Below are positions 53,357-61,867 of a stretch of 64,000 nucleotides of DNA, in pieces. The notes under the pieces were generated by a model. That model was given only the letters and a program-made list of their open reading frames with translations, searched no databases and had not been told where the DNA came from. Location: the NCBI RefSeq assembly GCF_000472445.1, contig NZ_AXAJ01000012.1, positions 124,001-188,000 of the forward strand, written 5' to 3'. Origin of the DNA: Burkholderia sp. WSM2230. GTDB lineage: Bacteria; Pseudomonadota; Gammaproteobacteria; Burkholderiales; Burkholderiaceae. How positions within the stretch are numbered: position 1 is the stretch's first letter; every line of letters starts with the position of its first letter. Both the position numbers and the translations under genes were made by a program.

Positions 53357-55114
53357 ATGCACGAAGGAATCGGCTTCATTCAGGATCTGGCGGTCGTGAT
53401 GGCGCTCGCCGGCGTCGTCACCGTGCTGTTCCATCGCCTGAAGCAGCCGGTGGTGCTCGGCTATATCGCGGCGGGCGTGATCATCGGTCCATACACGCCG
53501 CCGTTTCAACTGATTCACGACGAACAGACCATCAAGACGCTCGGCGAGTTGGGGGTCGTGTTCCTGATGTTTTCGCTCGGCCTGGAATTCAGTCTGCGCA
53601 AGCTTTTCAAGGTGGGCGCGACGGCCATCGTCGCGGCCCTTTCCGAAATCGTGCTGATGCTGTGGCTCGGCTACGAGATCGGCAGTGCGTTCGGCTGGAG
53701 CCCGATGGACTCGCTGTTCCTCGGCGCGATCCTCGCCATTTCGTCGACGACGATCATCGTCAAGGCGCTCTCCGAACTCGGCTTGAAGCGCGAGAGTTTT
53801 GCGCAGCTCGTGTTCGGCATTCTGATCGTCGAGGACATTCTCGCCATCGCAATGCTCGTGCTGCTATCCGGCATTGCGCAGACGGGGCAGTTGAGCGCGG
53901 GCGTCGCGGTCGTCACGCTCGGCAAGCTGTTGCTGTTCATGACGGTGTCGCTGGTGGTGGGCATTCTCGTGGTGCCGCGCGCGCTCAATTACGTCGCGCG
54001 CGCCCGCAGCGACGAAATGCTGCTCGTCGCCGTGCTCGGCTTCTGCTTCGGGTTCTGTCTGCTTGTCGTCAAGCTCGATTACAGCATTGCGCTCGGCGCG
54101 TTTCTGATTGGCGCGATCATGGCCGAGTCGCGGCACCTGCATCGTATCGAGCATCTCATTGCGCCGCTGCGCGACGTGTTTTCGGCGATCTTTTTCGTGA
54201 CCATCGGCCTGATGCTGAACCCGGCGGTCCTCGTCGACTACGCGTGGCCGATCGCTGTGATCACGGTGGCGGTGATCATCGGCAAGATCATGTCGTGCGG
54301 ACTCGGCACCTTTCTCGCGGGCAAGGACGGTCGCACGGCAATGCGCGTGGGCATGACGGTTTCGCAGATCGGCGAGTTCTCGTTCATCATTGCGTCGCTC
54401 GGTTTGACGCTCAAAGTGACGAGCGCGTTTCTCTATCCGATTGCGGTCGCCGTCTCGGCGTTGACGACGCTCTTCACGCCCTACCTGATTCGCGCCGCCG
54501 ATCCGCTCACGCGGCGTTTTGCGCGCGTGCTGCCGCGCACGCTCGTCAACGTGTTCGGCATGTATAGCCAGTGGTTGAGCAGCCTGAGCACCGGCAGCGG
54601 CGAGCCGACGCTTTTCAGCATGACGCGGCGAATCATCCTGCAGATCGCGGTGAATCTCGCCCTCGTCGCCGCGATTTTTCTGATCGTGTCGTACGGCGCG
54701 CCCTACATCAGTGGCTTGCTCACACATTGGGTCAGCGCCGAGCCGCTGCAGCGCGTAGTGCTGTGGAGCGCCGCGTTGCTCGTGTCGATGCCGTTTCTGG
54801 TGGCCGTTTATCGCAAGACGAAGTCGCTCGCGCTGTTGCTTGCTGAGGTGAGCGTGCAGCCGGCGACGGCGGGGCGCTTCACCAGCGCGCTGCGCTATGC
54901 GATTGCCGATCTTGTGCCGGTGGTCTGCATGGTCGGCGTTTTTCTACTGGTGGCGGCGCTCTCGGGCGGCATCCTGCCGCCGACCGGCCTGCTTGCCGCA
55001 GTGCTGATTTGCGCGGCGCTGCTGCTCGCGCTCGTCTGGCGCTGGTGCGTGAAGATTCACGCGGCCATGCAGATTGCGCTGCGCGAAACTTTCGACGAAC
55101 AGCCTGATCCCTAA
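53357..55114 (+). CDS. Kef/CPA2-type monovalent cation:proton antiporter
   Basis: A 585-residue membrane protein. The N-terminal Na+/H+ exchanger domain (about 1-390) has HRLKQPVVLGYIAAGVIIGP, GLEFSLRKLFKVG, AILAISSTTIIVKAL and FGILIVEDILAI with the ion-binding Asp, and LGAFLIGAIMAESRH. The C-terminal 190 residues are again hydrophobic (three or four helices) instead of the NAD-binding RCK domain seen in KefB/KefC. Ribosome site AAGGAAAGG before ATG 53357. Confidence 0.9.
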   Translation: MHEGIGFIQDLAVVMALAGVVTVLFHRLKQPVVLGYIAAGVIIGPYTPPFQLIHDEQTIKTLGELGVVFLMFSLGLEFSLRKLFKVGATAIVAALSEIVLMLWLGYEIGSAFGWSPMDSLFLGAILAISSTTIIVKALSELGLKRESFAQLVFGILIVEDILAIAMLVLLSGIAQTGQLSAGVAVVTLGKLLLFMTVSLVVGILVVPRALNYVARARSDEMLLVAVLGFCFGFCLLVVKLDYSIALGAFLIGAIMAESRHLHRIEHLIAPLRDVFSAIFFVTIGLMLNPAVLVDYAWPIAVITVAVIIGKIMSCGLGTFLAGKDGRTAMRVGMTVSQIGEFSFIIASLGLTLKVTSAFLYPIAVAVSALTTLFTPYLIRAADPLTRRFARVLPRTLVNVFGMYSQWLSSLSTGSGEPTLFSMTRRIILQIAVNLALVAAIFLIVSYGAPYISGLLTHWVSAEPLQRVVLWSAALLVSMPFLVAVYRKTKSLALLLAEVSVQPATAGRFTSALRYAIADLVPVVCMVGVFLLVAALSGGILPPTGLLAAVLICAALLLALVWRWCVKIHAAMQIALRETFDEQPDP

Positions 55115-55242
55115 GTTTGACGGAACTGGGCAGCGCGGCCGGACAATGTGAGCAATTGTGTGCGCGTTTGCCCGCCTGGGCACGCTGGCGGATAATCAGG
55201 GCATATTCATTCGTTCGCGTGAAAGGCGCCTGTCCGACAGTC

Positions 55243-56802
55243 ATGAGCGAAAACAAACCTGAAAACGCCGGTCAACCCGGCAGTCCACCGCCGCCTTCGG
55301 CATCGCCGGCAACGTTGCCAACGTCCGTAACGTCCGGTACACCGCCCGTCGAACCGGCGGCTTCGTTACCCCTCTCGCATGAAGATGCTATTCAGTCGCC
55401 GGTAAAGGATCCGCTGGTGTCGACCGCGGCACCGTCGACTGGCGTTTCAGGTGCGTCTGTTTCCGGTCGGCCTGTAGGCGCGCCGTCCGGCGCGTCGGAG
55501 GCGGCTGCGAGATCGTCGACTGACGCGCCCGGGAGCGCGTCCGCGGTTACGCCCGCCGACAGGCGCTCGGCCCAGCAACGCGATGCGGCCGAAGCGCGCA
55601 GTTCCGCAGCCGCCTCGGTCGCGAAGCAGGAAGCGGCTGTTCATGAACGCGATGCGCGCTCGGCGCGCGGCCGCGAAGCGGCGTCCATGCCGCCCGCGCC
55701 AACCGTGGCCCCCGCCCAGTCTTCACCGCCGCGCAGCGCGACGCCGCTCACGAGCGAGCCGATTGAAGGCGAACTGGTCGCCTCGACCGATGAAGTGCTC
55801 GCCGCCGAGGACGCCGCGGAAACCACTGCGCGGCCCGCCGGCGCGCCGCCGCCCGGTTTCGGCGCTGCCCCGGATTTCAGCGCGAGCAACCCGCCGCCGC
55901 CGAATGCGTTGCCGCCTTCGCCTCCGCGCTATCTGAAGCAGACGGATTCGGCGTGGTCGGTGTTTGGCCGTATCGTCGCTGCGCGCGCGCGTCAGATCTT
56001 CGACCGCGCGGGTCAGCGGATTACGCAGCGCACATTGCGCATCGGCGTATCGGCGCGCATCTTCCACCCCGAGCCGGGCGCGAAGGGGCTGCGCGGCAAG
56101 ACGCTGCAGTACCTGGAGGAGTCGATTGCGCATTGGGTGATGTCGCGCGACGTGCTGGTGTTCATGATCCCGACGGTCGGCCATCAGGGCATGCTGCATC
56201 CGAGCAATATCCGTTTGCGCGATTACGCGAAGCATCTTGATGGCCTGCTGCTGCAAGGCGGCGCGGACGTCTCGCCGCAGTCGTATGCGGAGACCGCGAC
56301 ACGTCCCGAATGGCCCGGCGACCGCGTGCGCGATATGTACGAGCTCGAACTGCTGCATGAATTCATCGAGTCGGGCAAGCCGGTGCTCGGTGTGTGCCGC
56401 GGCTGCCAGCTGATCAACGTGGCGTTCGGCGGCACCTTGTATCAGGACATTGCCACCGACGTGCCGACCGCCGGCGCGCACGTCAACGAAGACTACGATC
56501 AGCACCGTCACGCGATCCATTTTCCGGACGGCTCGACGCTCGCCAACATGTTTCCGGCGCGGCGCGATGCGATCGTCAACTCGATCCACCATCAGGCGGT
56601 CAAGACGCTGGGCCGCGATCTGAATATCGAGGCGGTCTCGGCATCGGACGGCATCATCGAAGCAGTGCGCTACCGGCGCGCGCCATTCGTGATGGGCGTG
56701 CAATGGCATCCGGAGTTTCATCGCGCGGGCGGGCCGGAGTTGCTGGATTGCACGCCGCTTCTCGACACGTTCTTGCGAGTGGCGCGCGAAACGCGGTTTT
56801 AG
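55243..56802 (+). CDS. Class I glutamine amidotransferase-like hydrolase (peptidase C26) with a long disordered N-terminus
   Basis: A 519-residue protein. The first 235 residues or so are Pro/Ala/Ser/Thr-rich and probably unstructured. The C-terminal domain resembles PuuD-type gamma-glutamyl-GABA hydrolases: IGVSARIFHPEPG, LLLQGGADVSPQSY, VLGVCRGCQLINVAFGG with nucleophile Cys385, IVNSIHHQAVK and MGVQWHPEFH. It starts at ATG 55243; an upstream frame from a TTG at 55117 looks non-coding. The normal family length is about 250 residues, so the N-terminus is an addition common in Burkholderia. Confidence 0.88.
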   Translation: MSENKPENAGQPGSPPPPSASPATLPTSVTSGTPPVEPAASLPLSHEDAIQSPVKDPLVSTAAPSTGVSGASVSGRPVGAPSGASEAAARSSTDAPGSASAVTPADRRSAQQRDAAEARSSAAASVAKQEAAVHERDARSARGREAASMPPAPTVAPAQSSPPRSATPLTSEPIEGELVASTDEVLAAEDAAETTARPAGAPPPGFGAAPDFSASNPPPPNALPPSPPRYLKQTDSAWSVFGRIVAARARQIFDRAGQRITQRTLRIGVSARIFHPEPGAKGLRGKTLQYLEESIAHWVMSRDVLVFMIPTVGHQGMLHPSNIRLRDYAKHLDGLLLQGGADVSPQSYAETATRPEWPGDRVRDMYELELLHEFIESGKPVLGVCRGCQLINVAFGGTLYQDIATDVPTAGAHVNEDYDQHRHAIHFPDGSTLANMFPARRDAIVNSIHHQAVKTLGRDLNIEAVSASDGIIEAVRYRRAPFVMGVQWHPEFHRAGGPELLDCTPLLDTFLRVARETRF

Positions 56803-57138
56803 AGGAGGTGGCGGGAGGTCGCGTTGGTGTTTGCGCTGGCCTTGGTGTTTGAGTTTGGCCGGGCGTTCGATTTTGCCTTCAGGTCTGCATTTGCGTCGGA
56901 AACGCGGCGCACGCTCTGGAGTTCCATTCGTTGAGGCGCCGCTGTGCAAGCGGCGCTTTTTTTTGCGTTGTCCAAAAAATGCTTTTATTTTGGGACAAGC
57001 TCGCGTGTCATCTGATTCGTACACCGTAGCTTTATCTCGATTTAAAGTCCATTTTTGCGACGCTTCAATGCTTCGCTTAAGCACTAATCCGCGCGATAAT
57101 CCAAGGCTGTTTTATGGATCCGCAGGGAGCATGCAGGT
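56803..57138. other. Intergenic with a terminator, upstream of the DUF2968 gene
   Basis: 336 bp. The left part is GTTTG-rich; a strong terminator is at 56936-56964; the right part (56970-57110) is AT-richer and should hold the promoter of the DUF2968 gene. Confidence 0.5.
56936..56964 (+). terminator. Terminator downstream of the C26 hydrolase gene
   Basis: GCGCCGCT / AGCGGCGC with a 5-nt loop, then TTTTTTTT. Confidence 0.9.
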
Positions 57139-57888
57139 ATGAAGCACCCCTTATCTTTACGGCGCGCCATGCTGCTCGCGACATCGTGCGCGCTGTTGCA
57201 GCATGGCGGGTTCGTGCTGGCCGCGCAAGGCGAAGAGGCCGCGCCGATGGTCGGCACGCGGCCAGCCATGAACTCGCTGACGCCGCAGCCTGTCGCCGAC
57301 GCGCTGCGCGAGGCGGCGCTGGCGTCGGCCCCGTCTTCGTCATCGTCGTCTTCGTCTTCCTCGGACACGGCAGCGGAAGCGCAAGGCAACGTCGCCGAGT
57401 TGATGCAAATGATCCAGGACGCGAGGCTGAGCGAACTGCGCACTACCTACAACGGCAGCTACGGCGCGAGCCTGTTCTTCTATCCGCGCGAAGTGACGTA
57501 CTACATCGCATTGTTCCAGGACAAGCATTTCTGGCGGGTGATCAAGTCGGCGGATGCGGGCCGGGCTGAGGCGATCTACGCGGGCTTCGTGCAGCAGACC
57601 GCGCAACTGTCCGAGGTGGAGATTCAGCGTACGCTGCTTCAGGCGCAGAAGTCGTACATTCAGGACGTGATTGCATTGTCCGAAGAGCGGGCGAAGCGCT
57701 TGCAGGCTGACCTGGAAGTCGCCCGCTCGCAGCAGGCGAAGGTCAACGACTACCAGCGTCAGACACAAAACGAAGCGGCTGTACTACGCGAAGAGAAGGA
57801 GCGCGCACAGGCGCAACTGAGGCAGGTGCAGGGGCAGGTGATGCAGTTGCAGCGGCAAACGGAAATGGGTTTGCCAGGCCAGAAGTAA
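57139..57888 (+). CDS. DUF2968 family exported protein
   Basis: A 249-residue precursor: signal peptide of about 29 residues (MKHPLSLRRAMLLATSCALL...), a run of ten Ser near residues 64-73, then NVAELMQMIQDARLSELRTTYNGSYGASLFFYPREVTYYIALFQDKHFWRVIKS, the DUF2968 core, and a C-terminal coiled coil (residues 150-240) rich in Gln, Glu and Arg. Function unknown; probably periplasmic. Confidence 0.88.
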   Translation: MKHPLSLRRAMLLATSCALLQHGGFVLAAQGEEAAPMVGTRPAMNSLTPQPVADALREAALASAPSSSSSSSSSSDTAAEAQGNVAELMQMIQDARLSELRTTYNGSYGASLFFYPREVTYYIALFQDKHFWRVIKSADAGRAEAIYAGFVQQTAQLSEVEIQRTLLQAQKSYIQDVIALSEERAKRLQADLEVARSQQAKVNDYQRQTQNEAAVLREEKERAQAQLRQVQGQVMQLQRQTEMGLPGQK

Positions 57889-57908
57889 AAGCGTTCGAAG
57901 TACGAAGG

Positions 57909-57936
57909 AAGCCCGATCGATGGTCGGGCTTTTTTG
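57909..57936 (+). terminator. Terminator of the DUF2968 gene
   Basis: GCCCGA / TCGGGC with a 7-nt loop followed by TTTTTT; lies between two convergent genes. Confidence 0.85.
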
Positions 57937-57953
57937 TGCGGCGGATCGCCCGG

Positions 57954-59252
57954 CTACTTGATGAATTGATCCGGGACTTCGGTCACGCGGCGCTGCGAGA
58001 GACGGTTCACCCACTGCTGGCCGTTGTGCGGCGACGAAGTCGCAAACGATGGCGGCTGCTCCTGTTGCGTGCGGCCCTGGCTTCGGATGCTGGCGCTGAG
58101 GTCAACGGACGCGTAGTCGTCGGTGCCCAACAGCGACGGCGCGAGCGGAGAGTAAGAGCCGGCAACCGACGGTTTGACGAACCGCCGCGATGCAGGTGAG
58201 GGCACTGGGAGGCTCACTGCGTCGCCGGCTGCGTTGTGCGGATGGCGCAATGGGTCGATGCTTGCAAGAGGTCGTTCCGTGTTCCGCCGATGGTCGCCGT
58301 TCCCCGCGACCACTTGCTTCGGGGTGCGGCCGATTGGCGCGATTTCCGGTACATGCGTCCTGGCCTGTTTTGCGGCCTTTGCTTCTGGTGCGGTCTCTCT
58401 GGTAAACATCTTGCGAGCGGGAGCTGGCGCAGCGTGGCCAGGCCGCGCGGACGAGCTTGTACTCGTGGCTTTTGCGTGTGCGGCTTCGCCGGTTGTTTTG
58501 GAAGCGTCGGTGCCAGCGTGCAACGGCGCTTGTGCAGTTGTCGTATCGCGCACGGCAACGGTGCCATGGGCAGACCCGGTGTCATTGCCGTCAGGCTGAT
58601 GAGAGGCGTCATGATGACGAGGCGCCAGCCACGCGAGCAGCGCGACGCCGCCCAGCGCGCAGGCGGCGCCCGCGAGCATCCACCATGGCACGACCGACGC
58701 GCGAGGCGCATGCCGCTCAGCGTCGGACGCATACGTTGCCACGGGTGCAAAAGTTTCGGGCGAGGCGGGAGCTTCTGCGCGGGCCGAGGTCTCTGCTGAC
58801 GGAAGCCCATTCGCCGAAGCGGGATCGATCAAAACCGCTGAACCCACCGAACCCACCGAACCGACCGAACCGACCGAACCGACCGAACCGACCGAACCGA
58901 CCGAACCCACCGAACCCACCGAACCCACCGAAGACTCCAGCGCCTTCGTTTCACCCGAGCCGCCCCCAAGCGACATGCCCCGGCCGATCGCCGACGCGAC
59001 CCCAACAGGCGCCTCTGAGTGAGTACGCCGATTTTCCGGCGCGACCCATCGGCAGAATGAGCGGATCGGCTGTTCGTCCATGTTGAATGTTTTGAGGACC
59101 GCGCCATAAAGGCCGTGCAGCCGTCTGTCCAGGCAGTAGCCTGGCGCGAGCAATGCCCACCCGCCGCCAAACGGCGCCGGCACATCATTGAACGGGCGCG
59201 AGCGCGGCAACGCCATCGCGCCTTCGACTACGGTTAACGGGGTGGTCGCCAT
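57954..59252 (-). CDS. Hypothetical single-pass membrane protein with an SVG repeat
   Basis: A 432-residue protein beginning MATTPLTVVEGAMALPRS, with a cytoplasmic N-terminal part (GWALLAPGYCLDRRLHGLYGAVLKTFNMDEQ), a run of nine Ser-Val-Gly triplets (residues about 108-134), one membrane helix (VPWWMLAGAACALGGVALLAWLA) and a long Ala/Pro/Thr-rich periplasmic tail. No family recognised. The frame is long and the membrane helix sharply defined, which supports coding. ATG 59252 is preceded by GGAAAAGAG. Confidence 0.65.
   Translation of the reverse strand: MATTPLTVVEGAMALPRSRPFNDVPAPFGGGWALLAPGYCLDRRLHGLYGAVLKTFNMDEQPIRSFCRWVAPENRRTHSEAPVGVASAIGRGMSLGGGSGETKALESSVGSVGSVGSVGSVGSVGSVGSVGSVGSVGSAVLIDPASANGLPSAETSARAEAPASPETFAPVATYASDAERHAPRASVVPWWMLAGAACALGGVALLAWLAPRHHDASHQPDGNDTGSAHGTVAVRDTTTAQAPLHAGTDASKTTGEAAHAKATSTSSSARPGHAAPAPARKMFTRETAPEAKAAKQARTHVPEIAPIGRTPKQVVAGNGDHRRNTERPLASIDPLRHPHNAAGDAVSLPVPSPASRRFVKPSVAGSYSPLAPSLLGTDDYASVDLSASIRSQGRTQQEQPPSFATSSPHNGQQWVNRLSQRRVTEVPDQFIK
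58840..58931. repeat. 9-bp tandem repeat within the membrane protein gene
   Basis: About ten units of GAACC(C/G)ACC, in two variants (C at the edges, G in the middle five), encode the Ser-Val-Gly repeat on the minus strand. The unit length of 9 keeps the frame whatever the copy number. Confidence 0.95.
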
Positions 59253-59533
59253 CGCTCTTTTCCAGCGCCTCGGCAAAGGACGCCGCCTGGCATTCGTGGG
59301 TCGGCGACGAAGGCCTCGGAGTGCTACGCAAAAACGCTTCTCGCGTGCGTGGGAGCGCTACGGCGCAGGAGCGAGTAGCTCGCGCGCATGAGCGCGCCCG
59401 GACGCATCAGCGCCCAGGCCGCAAAGCCATCGTCGGGAAAAGAAGATGATGCGACGGAACCGAAGAGGAAGGGCTGTGACACTTCCCAAAGTGCGAGGCG
59501 AAATGTCCGAGATGACAGCAGTCGAGACCCAGA

Positions 59534-60067
59534 TCAAACGCTCGACTTATCCAGTCGATAAACATAACGCAGAGCAGTGATATCCACGCCGCCCATCCGG
59601 TCCGGCTCCGCGCCGACGAACTGCCAGCCTTGCCTTTCATAAAAGCCCATTGCCGGCAGATTACCTTCGAGCACGTACAGATACAGTTGCGTCTCCCCTT
59701 GCGAGCGAGCCCAGTCTTTGGCGGCGCGCATGAGCAGCTTGCCCGCGCCGATACCCTGATAGCCCGGCAATGCGTGCAGGTTATCGAGCAGCGCGCCCCA
59801 CGCGGACCCGGGCTGGCGCTCGACGCATACGAAGCCGATCGGCTCGTCGCCCAACATCGCGATCTGCACCATGCGCCGCTCGCTGCCCGGCGCTACCATG
59901 CGCGCCTTCCAGTAGGCGGCGCGTTCTCCGGTGACCTCGCCGTCCAGAAAAGCGTCGGGCAGCAGGCCGCGGTAAGTGGCGCGCCAGCTCGTACTGTGAA
60001 TCGAAGCGATCAGCGCGGCATCCGCGACGGTGGCGGGGCGCAGCGACAGGGCGGGGGTGGTCTGCAT
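59534..60067 (-). CDS. GNAT family N-acetyltransferase
   Basis: About 177 residues. LRPATVADAALIASIHSTSWRATYRGLLP is the start of the GNAT fold, IGFVCVE strand 4, and LHALPGYQGIGAGKLLMRAAKDWA the acetyl-CoA loop (Q/RxxGxG/A), followed by LYVLEGNLPAMGFYERQGW. Substrate unknown. The start is uncertain: ATG 60067 (MQTTPALSLRPAT) or 60103 (MAAKQFPL). Confidence 0.9.
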   Translation of the reverse strand: MQTTPALSLRPATVADAALIASIHSTSWRATYRGLLPDAFLDGEVTGERAAYWKARMVAPGSERRMVQIAMLGDEPIGFVCVERQPGSAWGALLDNLHALPGYQGIGAGKLLMRAAKDWARSQGETQLYLYVLEGNLPAMGFYERQGWQFVGAEPDRMGGVDITALRYVYRLDKSSV

Positions 60068-60372
60068 CGGGAAAATGACCAACGGAAATTGCTTCGCCGC
60101 CATTCTAACGGTCGTGAGCGGCGGGGTCGGTTGTAATGAAAATGTAGGAAATACGCAACAGTGCCATCGACGGTAACATGGCGTGGCGCGGCTTTCGGCG
60201 GCGTCAACGTTTACCCTGATATCGCCGGAATCCGTTCACTTGCAGAATGCAGCGCCCCCGGCGCGGCCTGCTCTGCAGCCTCCCGCTTACCTGTGGCATC
60301 CGCCAGTTCGACGAAGCGGACCGTTTCATCCGCCAGATCGCCGCCGGCCGCGCGGCGTGGGCCTATCAGGGA

Positions 60373-61680
60373 ATGTCAATGTCAACAGCGTCACACGCCA
60401 TTTCTTCGTCGGAAGAATCCAAAGTCAAGACAGTGTTCCGCGTGGTCAGCGGCAACTTTCTTGAAATGTACGATTTCATGGTCTACGGCTATTACGCATC
60501 CGCGATCGCCAAGACCTATTTCCCGAGCGGCAGCGAATTCGCCTCGCTGATGCTTTCGCTTTCGGTATTCGGCGCGGGCTTCCTGATGCGGCCGCTCGGC
60601 GCCATCGTCCTCGGTGCGTACATCGACCATTACGGCCGGCGCAAGGGGCTGATCCTCACGCTCGGTCTGATGGCGCTCGGCACGCTGACGGTGGCGTCCA
60701 TTCCAGGATACGCGACCATCGGCCTGCTCGCGCCGGTGCTCGTGCTGTTCGGCCGCCTGCTGCAGGGTTTTTCGGCGGGTGTCGAACTGGGCGGCGTGTC
60801 GGTGTATCTGTCCGAAATCGCCACCAAGGGGCACAAGGGCTTCTATTGCGCGTGGCAGTCGGGCAGCCAGCAGGTCGCGGTGGTGTTCGCCGCGCTGCTC
60901 GGCGTGATGCTCAACAAGACGCTGCCCGTGGATCAGATGAGCGCGTGGGGCTGGCGCGTGCCGTTCCTGATCGGCTGCCTGATCGTGCCGTTCCTGTTCC
61001 TGATTCGCCGTTCCCTGAAGGAAACCGAGGAATTCTCCGCGCGCAAGCATCGCCCAGGCATGGGCGAGATCATGAAAAGCATGGCCGCGAACTGGGTCAC
61101 GGTGCTGGGCGGCATGGGCATGGTCATCATGACGACGGTGTCGTTCTACATGATCACCGCCTATACGCCGACCTTCGGCAAGGAAGTGCTGAAGCTGTCG
61201 GCAATCGACACGCTCGTGGTCACCGTCTGTATCGGTTTGTCGAACCTGATCTGGCTGCCGCTCGCGGGCGCGCTGTCGGATCGCATCGGCCGTCGTCCGG
61301 TGCTGCTGGCCTTCACGGCGCTCACCATCGTCAGCGCTTATCCGGCGCTGCAATGGCTCGTCGCCGAGCCGTCGTTCGCGCGTCTGCTCACGGTCGAGCT
61401 GTGGCTGTCGTTCCTCTACGGCAGCTATAACGGCGCCATGGTCGTCGCACTCACCGAAGTGATGCCGGTCGAGGTGCGCACCGCGGGCTTCTCGTTGGCC
61501 TACAGCCTTGCGACGACGATCGGCGGCTTCACGCCGGCCATCTCGACGCTGCTGATTCATTCGACCGGCAACAAGGCGGCGCCCGGGCTCTTCCTCGGCG
61601 TGGCGGCAATCTGCGGGCTGATCGCGACGCTCGTGTTGTACCGCACGCCTGAATCGCGCGATCAATACAGGAGCGCGTGA
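60373..61680 (+). CDS. MFS transporter, MHS family (citrate/tricarballylate-type proton symporter)
   Basis: A 435-residue 12-helix transporter. VVSGNFLEMYDFMVYGYYASAIAKTYFP is the typical first helix of CitA/TcuC-like proteins, followed by GAYIDHYGRRKGLILTLGLMALGT (MFS loop 2-3), GRLLQGFSAGVELGGVSVYLSE and LSDRIGRRPVLL (loop 8-9). Substrate is probably citrate or a similar tricarboxylate. ATG 60373 or 60379; AGGGA fits the second best. Upstream sequence in the same frame looks non-coding. No two-component or tcu genes adjoin. Confidence 0.9.
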   Translation: MSMSTASHAISSSEESKVKTVFRVVSGNFLEMYDFMVYGYYASAIAKTYFPSGSEFASLMLSLSVFGAGFLMRPLGAIVLGAYIDHYGRRKGLILTLGLMALGTLTVASIPGYATIGLLAPVLVLFGRLLQGFSAGVELGGVSVYLSEIATKGHKGFYCAWQSGSQQVAVVFAALLGVMLNKTLPVDQMSAWGWRVPFLIGCLIVPFLFLIRRSLKETEEFSARKHRPGMGEIMKSMAANWVTVLGGMGMVIMTTVSFYMITAYTPTFGKEVLKLSAIDTLVVTVCIGLSNLIWLPLAGALSDRIGRRPVLLAFTALTIVSAYPALQWLVAEPSFARLLTVELWLSFLYGSYNGAMVVALTEVMPVEVRTAGFSLAYSLATTIGGFTPAISTLLIHSTGNKAAPGLFLGVAAICGLIATLVLYRTPESRDQYRSA

Positions 61681-61721
61681 TTTGCAATTTGAGCTCGCGG
61701 TGACTGTAGTCGGCGCAAAAG

Positions 61722-61747
61722 AAAAACCCCGCGAATGCGGGGTTTTT
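61722..61747. terminator. Bidirectional terminator after the MHS transporter
   Basis: CCCCGC-GAAT-GCGGGG flanked by AAAAA and TTTTT. Confidence 0.9.
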
Positions 61748-61867
61748 CTTTGCTGGTACGCGCCGGCGCTTCAACTCATGCGCCGTTGCTGAGGTTAGCC
61801 GCCAGGCGCGAGTCACGAGCCAACGCGCCATGGGCCGCGAGTGACGGGCCGCCAGCCACCCTATCCG

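Noticed and set aside
58457..59086. Plus-strand frame rich in Pro-Asn repeats
   Set aside because: It is the opposite strand of the SVG repeat in the membrane protein gene; the minus-strand frame has a clean transmembrane segment.
60247..60372. Longer N-terminus of the MHS transporter from 60247
   Set aside because: The added 42 residues lack the family pattern; the usual start motif begins a few residues after ATG 60373.
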